58,319 nt of DNA from Oligoflexia bacterium (GCA_015231955.1 JADGAN010000035.1:1-58319); one strand, 5' to 3'. Numbered from the stretch's first letter, positions 43,369 to 53,200 are shown. Made by a program: numbers and translations. Notes: generated from the letters alone by a model not told the origin.

Positions 43369-44184
43369 ATGAAAGGAGTTAGAGTCATTACTTTACTTAC
43401 TCTTCTTTTTTCTATAGCACTCCTTCCTTCCTTCCTTTCTTCCTCTGCCTATAGCAGCGTTGAACTTGAGGCCTCCTGGTCATCCAACGCCTATGCTCCT
43501 ACAGAAAAAGCGAACACCCAAGAACTCTCACTAGCACTCAACACTGCTCTAGCACTTAATAAATACACCCATCTTTTAAAATTAGAGGCCTCCAGAACCA
43601 TAACTGATGCATACTCTGCAGTCAGCGTCTCTGACGGGGCCTATATTGTAGCAAGACCTTTTTGGCAATACCAAGAGCTTCTCTCTATCAGCGGCGGCAG
43701 CTCCATCACACTTCCTTTAAGTAGTAAATCGCGCTTTAACGATTCACTTCTTACAAAAGCAGCGCTCTTTACTAGCTTAAAGCTAACGCTTTTTCACTCT
43801 CTCTTAAAAAACATTGAGATCAGCTACACTCCCGCCATTGGAAAATATTTTTACAAATATGCAACCACCCGAGAAGGAAAAAGCAATCCAGGACACGCAC
43901 TCGAGAATACACTTTCACTTAAAGAGTCTCCAACAGAGCGATTAAGCTTTACGCTTCTCTTTGCCGCTGTATCAAAGTGGAGCGAGCAAGGGAAAACACT
44001 CGCTCCATCTTACGCCTTTAAACAAGAGGTCACTTACAATTTTCCAACAAGAGAAGTAACGCTCACACTCGGACACAGTCAAGTCGACAAACTCTATAAA
44101 GGTCCCACTGCAAATGAGCTGCACATCCAACTTCACGATCCCTACGCTTCAAACTTTTATTTTTCACTCGCAAAAGTTTTCTAA
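43369..44184 (+). CDS. Outer-membrane beta-barrel, copy 1 of a paralogous pair
   Basis: This 271-residue protein has a signal peptide (VITLLTLLFSIALLPSFLSSSAYS). The mature protein is a run of amphipathic strands beginning VELEASWSSNAYAPTEKANT and ending DPYASNFYFSLAKVF with terminal Phe, as in outer-membrane barrels of about 12 strands. It aligns along its whole length with the protein at 44367-45173 (shared SNAYA, KYTH..K.EA, SDG.Y..ARP, LPL..KSR, NP..AL.NT.SL.ESP, FKQEVTY/FEQEVSY, LGHSQ.D..Y.G). It is divergent from the 2169-residue metzincin. It may be the partner that places the protease at the surface. Confidence 0.82.
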   Translation: MKGVRVITLLTLLFSIALLPSFLSSSAYSSVELEASWSSNAYAPTEKANTQELSLALNTALALNKYTHLLKLEASRTITDAYSAVSVSDGAYIVARPFWQYQELLSISGGSSITLPLSSKSRFNDSLLTKAALFTSLKLTLFHSLLKNIEISYTPAIGKYFYKYATTREGKSNPGHALENTLSLKESPTERLSFTLLFAAVSKWSEQGKTLAPSYAFKQEVTYNFPTREVTLTLGHSQVDKLYKGPTANELHIQLHDPYASNFYFSLAKVF

Positions 44185-44328
44185 CAATCTCTAACATCAG
44201 TAGCAGTTTGCTCCTAATAAAAAAAAAAATTCCTTTTGAGCACCACTGGTTTTGCTATTCAAACTACTAATTTTCAAAACTTTAAGCTTAAATTCTGATA
44301 TGCAATTTAGGCATCATCATTGCAAATC

Positions 44329-44361
44329 CCTTTTGTAACAAAGGCCCTTCATTACAAAAGG
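44329..44361 (+). promoter_or_regulatory. Hairpin covering the ribosome binding site of barrel 2
   Basis: CCTTTTGTAA (44329-44338) and TTACAAAAGG (44352-44361) form a perfect 10-bp stem. The right arm contains the AAGG of the ribosome binding site, 5 bases before ATG 44367. The loop can pair further (AAG/CTT). When folded it would hide the site, as in RNA thermometers or protein-binding leaders. As DNA it could also be an operator. Confidence 0.6.
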
Positions 44362-44366
44362 ACACC

Positions 44367-45173
44367 ATGAAGAAGCTTACAACTCTACTCCTATTACTTC
44401 TTATTGCTCCACTTGCTGCTACTGCGAATACGGATGAGTCTCCTTTTGCTTTTCAAGGTAGCGCTACCTGGTTCTCCAATGCCTATGCACTCGGCAGCGC
44501 GCACAACACCCAAGATATCTCTCTGCTCGCGCTACCATCACTCACCACTGGAAAATATACCCACGCTTTTAAAATAGAGGCCGCTAAAACCGTAAGTGAT
44601 CAATACGCCAAGTGGCTCATCTCCGACGGCATCTACAGCATCGCTCGTCCGCTCTGGAAAAAAGCGGAGCTTTTAAAGATCTCTGCCAGCACCAAGATCA
44701 CTCTTCCTTTGAGTGTAAAATCGCGACACAACACTTCACTCTTAATGAAAGTGGCCTTAACTCCTAGTTTTAAATTAAGTAGCTTTCACTCCTTCTTTAA
44801 AAGTATTGAGCTCCTTTATGCTCCAACCTTAAGCAAACACTTTCACAAGTATCGCACGAGTCGTAGTGGTAACACCAATCCCAGCTACGCTCTTGGCAAT
44901 ACCATCTCATTAGTAGAGTCACCGAGTGATCACCTCTCTTTCTCATTAACCTTTGCCACCACACAAGCGTGGAACCAAGACAACAAACGCCTCCCCCCTG
45001 TTTACGCCTTTGAGCAAGAGGTATCCTATACTTTTAAAAACAACGCAAACGTGGCACTCGGCCACTCTCAAGCAGATAATATGTATAATGGTGCGAGCGA
45101 AAGTGACCTGCATCTGCAACTGCACGATCCTTATGCTTCCACCTATTACCTAAGTGTAAGCAAGACTTTTTAG
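44367..45173 (+). CDS. Outer-membrane beta-barrel, copy 2 of a paralogous pair
   Basis: This 268-residue protein has a signal peptide (LTTLLLLLLIAPLAATA). It has the same strand pattern as the protein at 43369-44184 and ends ASTYYLSVSKTF with terminal Phe. It lies 17 bases before the 1332-residue metzincin gene in the same direction, so the pair is an operon. Translation appears controlled by the hairpin at 44329-44361. The function is unknown; the repeated partnership with a lipoprotein protease suggests export or anchoring of that protease. Confidence 0.82.
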   Translation: MKKLTTLLLLLLIAPLAATANTDESPFAFQGSATWFSNAYALGSAHNTQDISLLALPSLTTGKYTHAFKIEAAKTVSDQYAKWLISDGIYSIARPLWKKAELLKISASTKITLPLSVKSRHNTSLLMKVALTPSFKLSSFHSFFKSIELLYAPTLSKHFHKYRTSRSGNTNPSYALGNTISLVESPSDHLSFSLTFATTQAWNQDNKRLPPVYAFEQEVSYTFKNNANVALGHSQADNMYNGASESDLHLQLHDPYASTYYLSVSKTF

Positions 45174-45190
45174 CAAGGAGATTTTACTCG

Positions 45191-48100
45191 ATGAAACCAA
45201 TCCCATGGATGCTCTTTTTTTCTATCCTCATGATGTTGCTGGCCGCCTCTTGTGCTAAAGATAGGCCCTCCGAATTTCCTCAAGGAGTAAATAGTGACGA
45301 CTTCCTCTCGATTGCCGACTTTGATAAGCAAACATTTAATGTTGAAACTAAAGCTCGCGTAAAAGAGAGCAAACTCTCCAAGGCCGAAACATTAGTAATT
45401 GAAGACCCCTCCATTATTAACAATCTTCATGAAGTCGAGTATCAAAGCGACTCTTCCCTCTTAAAAAACGTTCATCTGATGGCAAAAGAAAATGCTCACT
45501 ATACCATCCAGTATCGTTTGACCAATAAGTATTTAAAGATCTACAAGATTGCCAGCAAAGAAGAGCTCCCTTCCAGCGAAATTGCACTGTCCTCTACCAA
45601 TAGTGATGGCACCCTCTCCGTTCCACTGATGGGATATGAGGTCTCCTACTATAAAATCGAAAAGCAAAAAGATGGCAATGGTGCGGAAACTCACGTCCTC
45701 ATGCCGGTTTCAGCAGAGAGCAAAAATAAAGCAAGCCACTTTAAATTTGATATAAGCGCTCCTATCGATTTTAAATTTCTCAACAAGAGCGATGTCTATC
45801 CGCAAAACTTCTTCGATGGTGAGTGGTTTTATACCGCAACCTTGGTATCGGCACCCACTTCTCAAAATGAGATTATTGGTTACGAATTAGGATATGATAA
45901 CAAATTTGATACCGCCTCTAGGATCAAATTTGTAAAATACCACAACAACATTAAAGCATTAAACTTAAATGCTGATAGTAAAATTGATCGTCATAATGCC
46001 AATGATGAACTCGATACTGTGCTTACCATTCCCGCCACCTGGTTAAACTATGCGGTCAAGAAAAGTGCTTTCGAAGAAGAGCTGGAAGAGGAAAGCATTG
46101 GTGACGACTCCCTACGAAGCGTTCCTTGGAACCAACGCGATTTCATGAAGCTCGATTTTGCTGCCTCCGATGCTAAAATTTTATCAAAAGGGACTTACAA
46201 ACTTGACAAGGTTCTTATCGCTAACAATTTTTTTAGTTTCACTTTATACGATGACACCTCCAAGGTGAAGGTCTCCTTTGCCTTTAAAAAAGCACATGCT
46301 GCTAGTGCCAAGGCCAAAACCTATTTTGAAAAAGATCAAAAACTCTTTGGATACTTCTACACGCAAAAGAAGATGATCGAGAATATTCACAATGGACGCA
46401 AGGAATACGCCGAAGAGAACACCTTCATCAACCGCTTTATCCCTAGCGATGGTGTAATCAAATACCACTTCTCCAAACAAACTCCGGACTTCATCAGACC
46501 TGCGGTCAGAAGCGCCCTACAAGCTTGGAATGAGACGTTTAAGGCAGCAGGAACCGGCATCAGCATCGTGCTTGACGAGAGTAAAGATGTCGATCTTGGG
46601 GATCTTCGCTACAACATTATCAACATCATCGATTCCGTCGGAGTAGACACTCTCTTTGGCTATGGTCCCTCTATCGCCGATAGCGAATCGGGCGAGATTG
46701 TCTCTGCCACCGCCAACGTCTACATTAGCAGTATTCGTTACTATATCGTTGGCTTTCTTCGTAACTACGTTGTCTATAAATTAGGGCTTGCCAAAGGCCT
46801 CACCTCCTTTAACCTACTTCACGCCAAACCCAACACGGCGGCGCTTATTTCCACCTTTGATCACGACAACAAATACACCAAGGAGTTGATGCTGGCAGTG
46901 CAGGCGGATAAAAATGTTTCTCAAAAATTAAAAACGCTGCTCAAAGAGAGCTCCGAATATGCACAGGCAAAACCTAGATTACGCTCTACGGGACATTGTA
47001 ATTTTCAGGCATCCAATGCCGACATCATTGCAACATTGGAAGAGGCGATTAAAGGCGATACCCCTTGCAAAGCACTTCCTGCTTACATCGACTCGATCCT
47101 GCTTGCTAACAAAGATCGACTCTCCTCCGACCCTCGCACCTACATTTACGAACAAGAACTCGACGTTCTCACTGCTTGCGCCAACTACCTCCTGCCTTCA
47201 CAAACGCTAGAAACGCTGATTCACGAGATTGGACACAACTTCGGTCTGCGCCATAACTTTAAAGGCTCTTACGATAAAGAGAACTTCCAAGGCCCGCTTG
47301 CTCGCTCCTCAACGGTTATGGAGTACCTAAGTGATGGCGTACGCTCTTTGCAAAAACCAGGTCCCTACGATGTGGCCGCGATTCGCTTTGCTTATGCCGG
47401 AACAGTAGAGCTTGGCAATAAAGAATCCAGCTTGCTCTACCTGAACCCTAAACAAAGCATTGAAGAAAACTTAAATGCCTATAATAAATCTTTAGGCGAA
47501 AAGAGTAAGTCAAAAATCGCTCTCCACCCCTACTACTACTGTACCGATGAACATGTCAGTGCAGGCCTCGATCCTATGTGCGCCCGTTTTGATACAGGAA
47601 CCACACCTAAAGAGGTGGTTCAAAGTATTATCGACCTCTATATGGGCCTACACCAGATGTATAGCGATAAATTTGATCGTAAAAAACATTCTGACCTCTT
47701 TATGTCTAAATTCAATCGTGTCTTTATTCCTCTCAAAGTGATCTATAACCAATGGAGATACTTGCTGGCCTCCTATCTCCCCCATGAGAATCGTTATCTG
47801 CATAAGTTCACCAAGGTTGATGACTATAAAAAAATGTTGGCCACTGCTCGTGCCCAAAATCCAAGCAACGCTTGGTCCGATAAAATCACCGCCTATAATG
47901 ATGCTTCCGAACTTATCTTTGATTTCTTCTTAAAACTTGCAATCACTCCTAACCGTTACTGCATCCTCGAAGAAAATGGCCTAAGCAAACCAGTCGAATT
48001 CAAACTTATTCGCGAACAGATATTCAAAGAGCATTTCATCACCATCAATAGTTGCCTGGATCCGCAAGCAATCGCCCTCTTGGATAAAAAGCAGATCAGC

Positions 48101-49189
48101 GTAAAAGATGAAATTGGAAACTACTTTGATGACCACAAAGAGCTACTGGATGTGGAAGAGCATGAGCGCCCCTTTAAGTACGTTGGCAATGGCAATGACC
48201 GCGAACTGGCACTCTTGATGTTGTCACTGCGTGCACCTCTCACTGCCTATGGCAGCGACCATCGCTTCTATCCTAACTTCTACGATGAACCAACTTTCAA
48301 AACTGCCGCCATTGAATCGCTCTATAACCGCCTACTAAACGGAGCAACCATCCCGGAGTTTACAGCGGCCACCAGCGACCCCTACAATCAATACAACGTT
48401 ACTTTCCGTTGGCTCAACTTCTCTACAGAAAGCACTAAGCAAATTTACTTTCCTAAATTTTCTCACGAGCGCGATCTTCTAGAGTCGATTATGCTTAATA
48501 TCTTTCAAGGATTACTCATTCCTGGTCTTTCCGAGGTCTCTTCCCAGCGTATGGCCCCCTTTAAACCCATCGCTATCGATCCCTCCAATGCCGACAAAGT
48601 ACCAAGTCACTTTGAGTCCATCTCTCTCAATAGTCGTATGCTAGTAGCATCCAATAGTGCCAATCCCTTTGTCTATCACCTACTCCAGGCCTATAATGCC
48701 AACCAGTACTACAACATTTTAAAGACTTCTACGCTTCCACGCATTCCTGGTGAAGCACTTTTTGAAGGTGTGATTCCGCTACAAACGGTGGCCTCTGCAG
48801 AAGAGTTTAAAAAACTCACCCTCAAAGCTTTCATGGCAATGATGGAGAACAATTTAAAGCATTTTGAAAAAGAGAGTCTCTACACCGTCATCCTTGGTAA
48901 ACTCTTTCTTGCGGACAATCTCAGTACAGAAATTGCTCTCTACGAAGAGTACAAAGGAGAGGGTGAAACACTCCTCAAAGAAAAAGGGGAGCAACTGCTA
49001 GTGGAGTACGCTAAAGATCAATTCACCACGGAGGCGATCGCCCAAAGCGCTCTCCTTAGCGAAAACATGAAGCCACTCCATATCCAATCCACCAATGCCT
49101 ACAAAATGCGCATGCTGAACTATCTCCGCAACAAAGATGAGTTCGATGCCCGCGACGAAGTGATCTTCCAATACCTCTCAAACTTCTAA
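45191..49189 (+). CDS. Lipoprotein metzincin-type metalloprotease, 1332 aa
   Basis: The lipobox is LLAASC followed by AKDRP, nearly the same as in the 2169-residue paralogue. The zinc site HEIGHNFGLRHN starts at H678, with E679, H682 and H688. The Met-turn candidate is SSTVMEYLSDG. Other parts shared with the paralogue are GDLRYNI/GDLRYNV, GYGPSIADSESGEI versus GYGPTVRDPLTGEI, GPYDVAAIRFAYA versus GKYDIAALKYAYA, and YYCTDEHV versus YEYCTDEHV. It lacks the paralogue's long coiled-coil tail. AAGGAG precedes the ATG. It follows the barrel 2 gene and overlaps the convergent adenosyltransferase by 12 bases. Confidence 0.9.
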   Translation: MKPIPWMLFFSILMMLLAASCAKDRPSEFPQGVNSDDFLSIADFDKQTFNVETKARVKESKLSKAETLVIEDPSIINNLHEVEYQSDSSLLKNVHLMAKENAHYTIQYRLTNKYLKIYKIASKEELPSSEIALSSTNSDGTLSVPLMGYEVSYYKIEKQKDGNGAETHVLMPVSAESKNKASHFKFDISAPIDFKFLNKSDVYPQNFFDGEWFYTATLVSAPTSQNEIIGYELGYDNKFDTASRIKFVKYHNNIKALNLNADSKIDRHNANDELDTVLTIPATWLNYAVKKSAFEEELEEESIGDDSLRSVPWNQRDFMKLDFAASDAKILSKGTYKLDKVLIANNFFSFTLYDDTSKVKVSFAFKKAHAASAKAKTYFEKDQKLFGYFYTQKKMIENIHNGRKEYAEENTFINRFIPSDGVIKYHFSKQTPDFIRPAVRSALQAWNETFKAAGTGISIVLDESKDVDLGDLRYNIINIIDSVGVDTLFGYGPSIADSESGEIVSATANVYISSIRYYIVGFLRNYVVYKLGLAKGLTSFNLLHAKPNTAALISTFDHDNKYTKELMLAVQADKNVSQKLKTLLKESSEYAQAKPRLRSTGHCNFQASNADIIATLEEAIKGDTPCKALPAYIDSILLANKDRLSSDPRTYIYEQELDVLTACANYLLPSQTLETLIHEIGHNFGLRHNFKGSYDKENFQGPLARSSTVMEYLSDGVRSLQKPGPYDVAAIRFAYAGTVELGNKESSLLYLNPKQSIEENLNAYNKSLGEKSKSKIALHPYYYCTDEHVSAGLDPMCARFDTGTTPKEVVQSIIDLYMGLHQMYSDKFDRKKHSDLFMSKFNRVFIPLKVIYNQWRYLLASYLPHENRYLHKFTKVDDYKKMLATARAQNPSNAWSDKITAYNDASELIFDFFLKLAITPNRYCILEENGLSKPVEFKLIREQIFKEHFITINSCLDPQAIALLDKKQISVKDEIGNYFDDHKELLDVEEHERPFKYVGNGNDRELALLMLSLRAPLTAYGSDHRFYPNFYDEPTFKTAAIESLYNRLLNGATIPEFTAATSDPYNQYNVTFRWLNFSTESTKQIYFPKFSHERDLLESIMLNIFQGLLIPGLSEVSSQRMAPFKPIAIDPSNADKVPSHFESISLNSRMLVASNSANPFVYHLLQAYNANQYYNILKTSTLPRIPGEALFEGVIPLQTVASAEEFKKLTLKAFMAMMENNLKHFEKESLYTVILGKLFLADNLSTEIALYEEYKGEGETLLKEKGEQLLVEYAKDQFTTEAIAQSALLSENMKPLHIQSTNAYKMRMLNYLRNKDEFDARDEVIFQYLSNF

Positions 49190-49747
49190 AACGTAGAACG
49201 TGTCCGGAGCGCCTGCTTTGAAATTGAGATAGCGGGCAAACGTGAATAAGTAGTCAGATAAGCGGTTGATAAATTTTTCGGTGTTGGCCGGGATTTCATC
49301 TTCAGAGGCGCTCTCTTTAAAGTTTAAGAGCCTGCGCTCTGCTCGCCTGCATACACTTCGACACACTTGTGCAATCGATGCACAAGAGGTTCCCGTCGGT
49401 ACAATAAATTTAGAAAGAGTCGGCAACTCTTCGTCCATCTGATCAATCTGCTTCTCCAAATACACCACATCCTCTTCTTGCAAGGAGACAAGTTTGAATT
49501 TATGGCGATCTTGAGATTCGCAAGCAAGCATGGAACAAAGGTTGAAAATTTTATGCTGGATAAACACAAGCGCAGCAACATCAACCAAGAGGCGCTGATC
49601 TGCAATCGAAGCACGCAGCAGACCAATATGGGAATTTAACTCGTCAAGTGTGCCGTAACTTTCGACACGAAGATCATTTTTTTTTACTCGATGGCCGCTT
49701 AGTAAACCTGTAGTGCCGCTATCACCGGCCTTGGTATAGATACTCAT
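49178..49747 (-). CDS. PduO-type cob(I)alamin adenosyltransferase
   Basis: This 189-residue protein starts with YTKAGDSGTTGLLSGHRVKKND and RVESYGTLDELNSHIGLLRA, the ATP-binding and substrate signatures of PduO/MMAB adenosyltransferases. The second half has CRSVCRRAERRLL and NRLSDYLFTFARYLN. It transfers the 5'-deoxyadenosyl group from ATP to cob(I)alamin to make adenosylcobalamin. No B12-dependent enzyme is in the window. GAAGGA precedes the ATG. Confidence 0.93.
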   Translation of the reverse strand: MSIYTKAGDSGTTGLLSGHRVKKNDLRVESYGTLDELNSHIGLLRASIADQRLLVDVAALVFIQHKIFNLCSMLACESQDRHKFKLVSLQEEDVVYLEKQIDQMDEELPTLSKFIVPTGTSCASIAQVCRSVCRRAERRLLNFKESASEDEIPANTEKFINRLSDYLFTFARYLNFKAGAPDTFYVLEV

Positions 49748-49866
49748 AGAAAGATCCTTCTTTGTATTTGTGCCAGTTTTAAAGGAAAGGTCTCATACGA
49801 AGTAGTTAATCTCGCAATCATAGGTGACCGGGAGTTGAAAAGCAAATGTAAAAAAGGACACTAAAT

Positions 49867-52032
49867 TCACTCTTCATTATCAAAAGGACACTCTTTTCCT
49901 GATATCTTAAGCCAATCAAATTTTGGTAACTCGTGGGGATCCTCTCCAGTAGCAAGAGTTAGCCTTTTATATCCTTGCTGATGTAATATTTTTGCAAATT
50001 CATCTCCTGGCATTTTATTATTTCCTAAATTTTTATCCAAATAAATTTCTGTATGCTCTTTTGCAACCTTGCTTTGATATTGATAAAACTCCTCTGTAGA
50101 AGAGAGTGTCTTTATATTTAATTTACTTTTTTTCGCAGCAAACTCCCATCCTTTGCGCAGCCATTCATCGTCTTCAATATAAAGATAGTCATAATATTCT
50201 CCAGAGATTTCAGCGGTGTTTGCTGGTTTTTCAGAATTGCTACAATTTTCAGGAATCTCGAACTCAATAGGCACAAAGCCTGCTAGCATTTTGGGCATTA
50301 GGCGCACTCCTAATCTATCACACCTATCACGAATTTTTTCATTCTCATAATGTGATGTTACCAATATTGCATTATTCAATTTTAATTCTTCCAACAAATC
50401 TAACCCCGATTCTTTAAAATCAAGTAACTCAAAATCACTAAGATATAAAATTTTATCATATGCATACTTATGATTTTCCACCCATTCCCTAAAGGCGCTA
50501 GGTGTTGATAGATGGAACACTTTAATTTCATATTTATCAATAGAGTTTTCTTTTAACCTATTATCCCATGTATGATGAATTCCCTGATCATCATCAAGGA
50601 TAACTACTGCTTGTTTTGGTGATGGCCATAAAGAAAGTTTGGAAATAAACCATTTAGGGGTCTCAGCTTTAGGCAATATAATGGTAATTGTAGTTCCTTT
50701 GGCCACTTCACTCGTAATATTGATTTTTCCTCCCCATTTTTCTATTGTCGTATGTGCATGATGTAAGCCCAGCCCATTTCCAGACTCTGCATTATTCTCT
50801 TTTCCATAGCTCATTCCTTCGGCGCCTAAGCTTTCAAGGATTTCTTTTGGTATTCCTCTTCCATTATCTTCAACCAGAATATTGATTGATTTTTCATCTG
50901 GTGATAATAGTTTAATCGTTATTTTCCCTCTATAATTACTCAATGCTTCGGCAGCATTGTTTATGAGATTGCTTAATAGTCGTTTCATCTCTCGTAAATT
51001 AATCTTAGCAAACAACCCATAGCTCTGTTTATCGTAGATATCCCCTTCTATAGAAAGGTTCAAGTGCGCACGAAAGTTTAAACGTTTTTCAGTGATAATC
51101 TCTTCTATTATACTCGATAGCAGTTCTGTTCTCATAATAGCATCATCGGCATTAGTATGTGGCTGTTTGTTTTTGATCAATAAACTATTGGCAATATCTT
51201 GAATTCTGTCTATTTGTTGTCGAATCGATATTCTGGTCTCCTCGGGTAACTCTTTTAAATTCTGGCGAATAATCATATTCAATGCTGCAAGGGGAGAACG
51301 CACATCATGAGAAACTTGTCTGGCCATTTTCGAAAGGGCCATAGCTTTTTCGCTAGATATTTCTATTGATTTTTTTTCCTCTATCAAAGCAGAATAGCTG
51401 TTGACCGCTTCAATTAATTTGTTGATTTCAAATAATTTTTCATTTCCAGATCTTAATGGAGTTATGTTAATAAAGCTATCAGTCATTGCCGACAATGGAT
51501 CCATAATCTCCTTTTTTATTTTGATATAAATAAACAGAAATAAAAAAATAACGAATAAGATAAAAAGCGACAAAGTAAACGAATAAAAAGTAAAAAGAGG
51601 AATTAAAAAATTTTTCTTCAACGAATGATCAAAGTATACTGTGAGTTTGCTTGGAAAATAATTTTGTTGATCACTGAATTCAATGATATGCGGTTTATAT
51701 ATTTTAAAGAATGATTCATCGTTCATAGGTCCTTCAAGCAAACTAAAACCATTATCAAGAGTAAGATGAATCTTATCAACCATTAGCTGATCTTTTAATA
51801 TTTTCAGATGATCTTGAAGAGAAATATAATCTTTTAATGCTATTTCATTTAAAAAGTCATTGAAATTTAATTTCACGATATTATTAATTCTATCAATATA
51901 GACATTCTCGATTCTTTTCACTTGGTGCAGCGTCAGTACAGCAAACAACAATACAACAACAAGCAACATTCCACTAAGAACTTTTATGAAATTTTCTGCT
52001 AAATATTTTTTGATGCTTTTTCTATTATTCAT
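49867..52032 (-). CDS. Hybrid histidine kinase with two divergent receivers
   Basis: This is a 721-residue kinase. TM1 is about 15-36, a periplasmic part of about 110 residues follows, and TM2 is about 143-171. The H-box is QVSHDVRSPLAAL with H242. The ATPase has N359 (LINNAAEAL), G1 LVEDNGRGIP and G2 GNGLGLHHAHT. The C-terminus then holds two receiver-like domains. The first (about 475-590) has DDD 480-482, D533, T559 and K581. The second (about 615-718) has E620/D621, D666, T695 and K713. Both are unusual in sequence. The start overlaps the binding-protein stop as ATGA, so the periplasmic protein is the likely ligand sensor for this kinase, as in LuxP/LuxQ. Confidence 0.88.
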   Translation of the reverse strand: MNNRKSIKKYLAENFIKVLSGMLLVVVLLFAVLTLHQVKRIENVYIDRINNIVKLNFNDFLNEIALKDYISLQDHLKILKDQLMVDKIHLTLDNGFSLLEGPMNDESFFKIYKPHIIEFSDQQNYFPSKLTVYFDHSLKKNFLIPLFTFYSFTLSLFILFVIFLFLFIYIKIKKEIMDPLSAMTDSFINITPLRSGNEKLFEINKLIEAVNSYSALIEEKKSIEISSEKAMALSKMARQVSHDVRSPLAALNMIIRQNLKELPEETRISIRQQIDRIQDIANSLLIKNKQPHTNADDAIMRTELLSSIIEEIITEKRLNFRAHLNLSIEGDIYDKQSYGLFAKINLREMKRLLSNLINNAAEALSNYRGKITIKLLSPDEKSINILVEDNGRGIPKEILESLGAEGMSYGKENNAESGNGLGLHHAHTTIEKWGGKINITSEVAKGTTITIILPKAETPKWFISKLSLWPSPKQAVVILDDDQGIHHTWDNRLKENSIDKYEIKVFHLSTPSAFREWVENHKYAYDKILYLSDFELLDFKESGLDLLEELKLNNAILVTSHYENEKIRDRCDRLGVRLMPKMLAGFVPIEFEIPENCSNSEKPANTAEISGEYYDYLYIEDDEWLRKGWEFAAKKSKLNIKTLSSTEEFYQYQSKVAKEHTEIYLDKNLGNNKMPGDEFAKILHQQGYKRLTLATGEDPHELPKFDWLKISGKECPFDNEE

Positions 52033-53174
52033 AAATCATTCCCCCAAGAATTATTGGTCTCGATTTTAAATTTCCTCTTGAAGGAATTATTTCCAAACAG
52101 AGTCAAATGACCTGATGTTGAAGCAAAGGGTGCGGTTTTTTTAAGACAAACAAAAACATCCCAGTTTTTAACATCTGTACCACATTTATGCACTAAGGCA
52201 TTTGCTAACAACACAGACTCAAAAGAAAAAGCACTGAGATCAGAAGGCAGTATACTGTATTTCCTTGTAAATTCATCCATGAAAAATTTATTTATATAGA
52301 AGCTTGAAGTATAATCATAGATTCGCGGGATGATGACATCGATTTTAAATTTCTCGATCAATCCTTTGATCGTAGTAGAATGAGTCCCCCATGAATCAGT
52401 TGCAATATATTTTTTAACCAGATGGTTCCTAAATGCTTGAGTTATGAATTTTGCGACATCAAGTTCATACAGCGGAACAAATATATGAGTGAAATCATAT
52501 TTGCTGATTTCGGAAAAAATATTTCCTCCAAACAAACTACCCTCTTCATGACGAATAATGATTTCTTTCGTTATTCGTCCTCCTAATTTTTCAAATTCTA
52601 TCCTGAAATTTTTTGCCATATTCACACTGTAGCTATTATTTTTAAGATAGACAGACAAAACATTTCTCGCACCTTTTTTGTATGCCTCTTGCGCCATTTT
52701 TTGAGCAATTAGATCATTTGTAGGATACAGTAAAATAATTTTTTTATTATTAACAAGATCCCTAGAAGACGCAGTTGGAGAGATCAGCACTGAATTGTTC
52801 TCCCTCAAAGCATCAGATGCCATCAGTGCTTGATCAGAAAGCCCAAGACCGATATATAAATGTATGCCATTTTGAGAATGTTTTTTAATAAGTCCTGGAG
52901 TATTGGCAACAGTCTTATCAATATCGATTGTTGTAAATTTAAAACAATTATTTCGAGAGTTGCTGTTCAAGTAAATTTTTCCAATTTCAATTCCCCTCGA
53001 GATTTCTTCCCCAAATATCCTATTGGCCTTACTCGAATAATTTTTAAATTCCCCTATCAATCCAACAGAGATACATTCTTTTCCCTTATCATAAGGTGCT
53101 TTCGAAAAGGATACAGGAATTCCCACAAACAAAGCGACAATAAACAAACAAACAATATTTTTTTCAAAAAACAT
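52029..53174 (-). CDS. Periplasmic ligand-binding protein (type I, Leu/Ile/Val-like)
   Basis: This 381-residue protein has a signal peptide (VCLFIVALFVGIPVSFS) and no lipobox. The fold is the type I periplasmic-binding (Peripla_BP_6) one: ISVGLIGEFKNY, SRGIEIGKIYLN, VLISPTASSRDLVNNKK, YKKGARNVLSVYLKNN, FTHIFVPLYELDVAKFI and IATDSWG. Family members bind amino acids or small amides. No transporter permease or ATPase is nearby; instead it is coupled to a histidine kinase gene. It therefore probably serves signal perception rather than uptake. The ligand could be the product of the upstream radical SAM enzyme. Confidence 0.87.
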   Translation of the reverse strand: MFFEKNIVCLFIVALFVGIPVSFSKAPYDKGKECISVGLIGEFKNYSSKANRIFGEEISRGIEIGKIYLNSNSRNNCFKFTTIDIDKTVANTPGLIKKHSQNGIHLYIGLGLSDQALMASDALRENNSVLISPTASSRDLVNNKKIILLYPTNDLIAQKMAQEAYKKGARNVLSVYLKNNSYSVNMAKNFRIEFEKLGGRITKEIIIRHEEGSLFGGNIFSEISKYDFTHIFVPLYELDVAKFITQAFRNHLVKKYIATDSWGTHSTTIKGLIEKFKIDVIIPRIYDYTSSFYINKFFMDEFTRKYSILPSDLSAFSFESVLLANALVHKCGTDVKNWDVFVCLKKTAPFASTSGHLTLFGNNSFKRKFKIETNNSWGNDL

Positions 53175-53200
53175 AACAAGATTATCCTTATTTATTCAAA

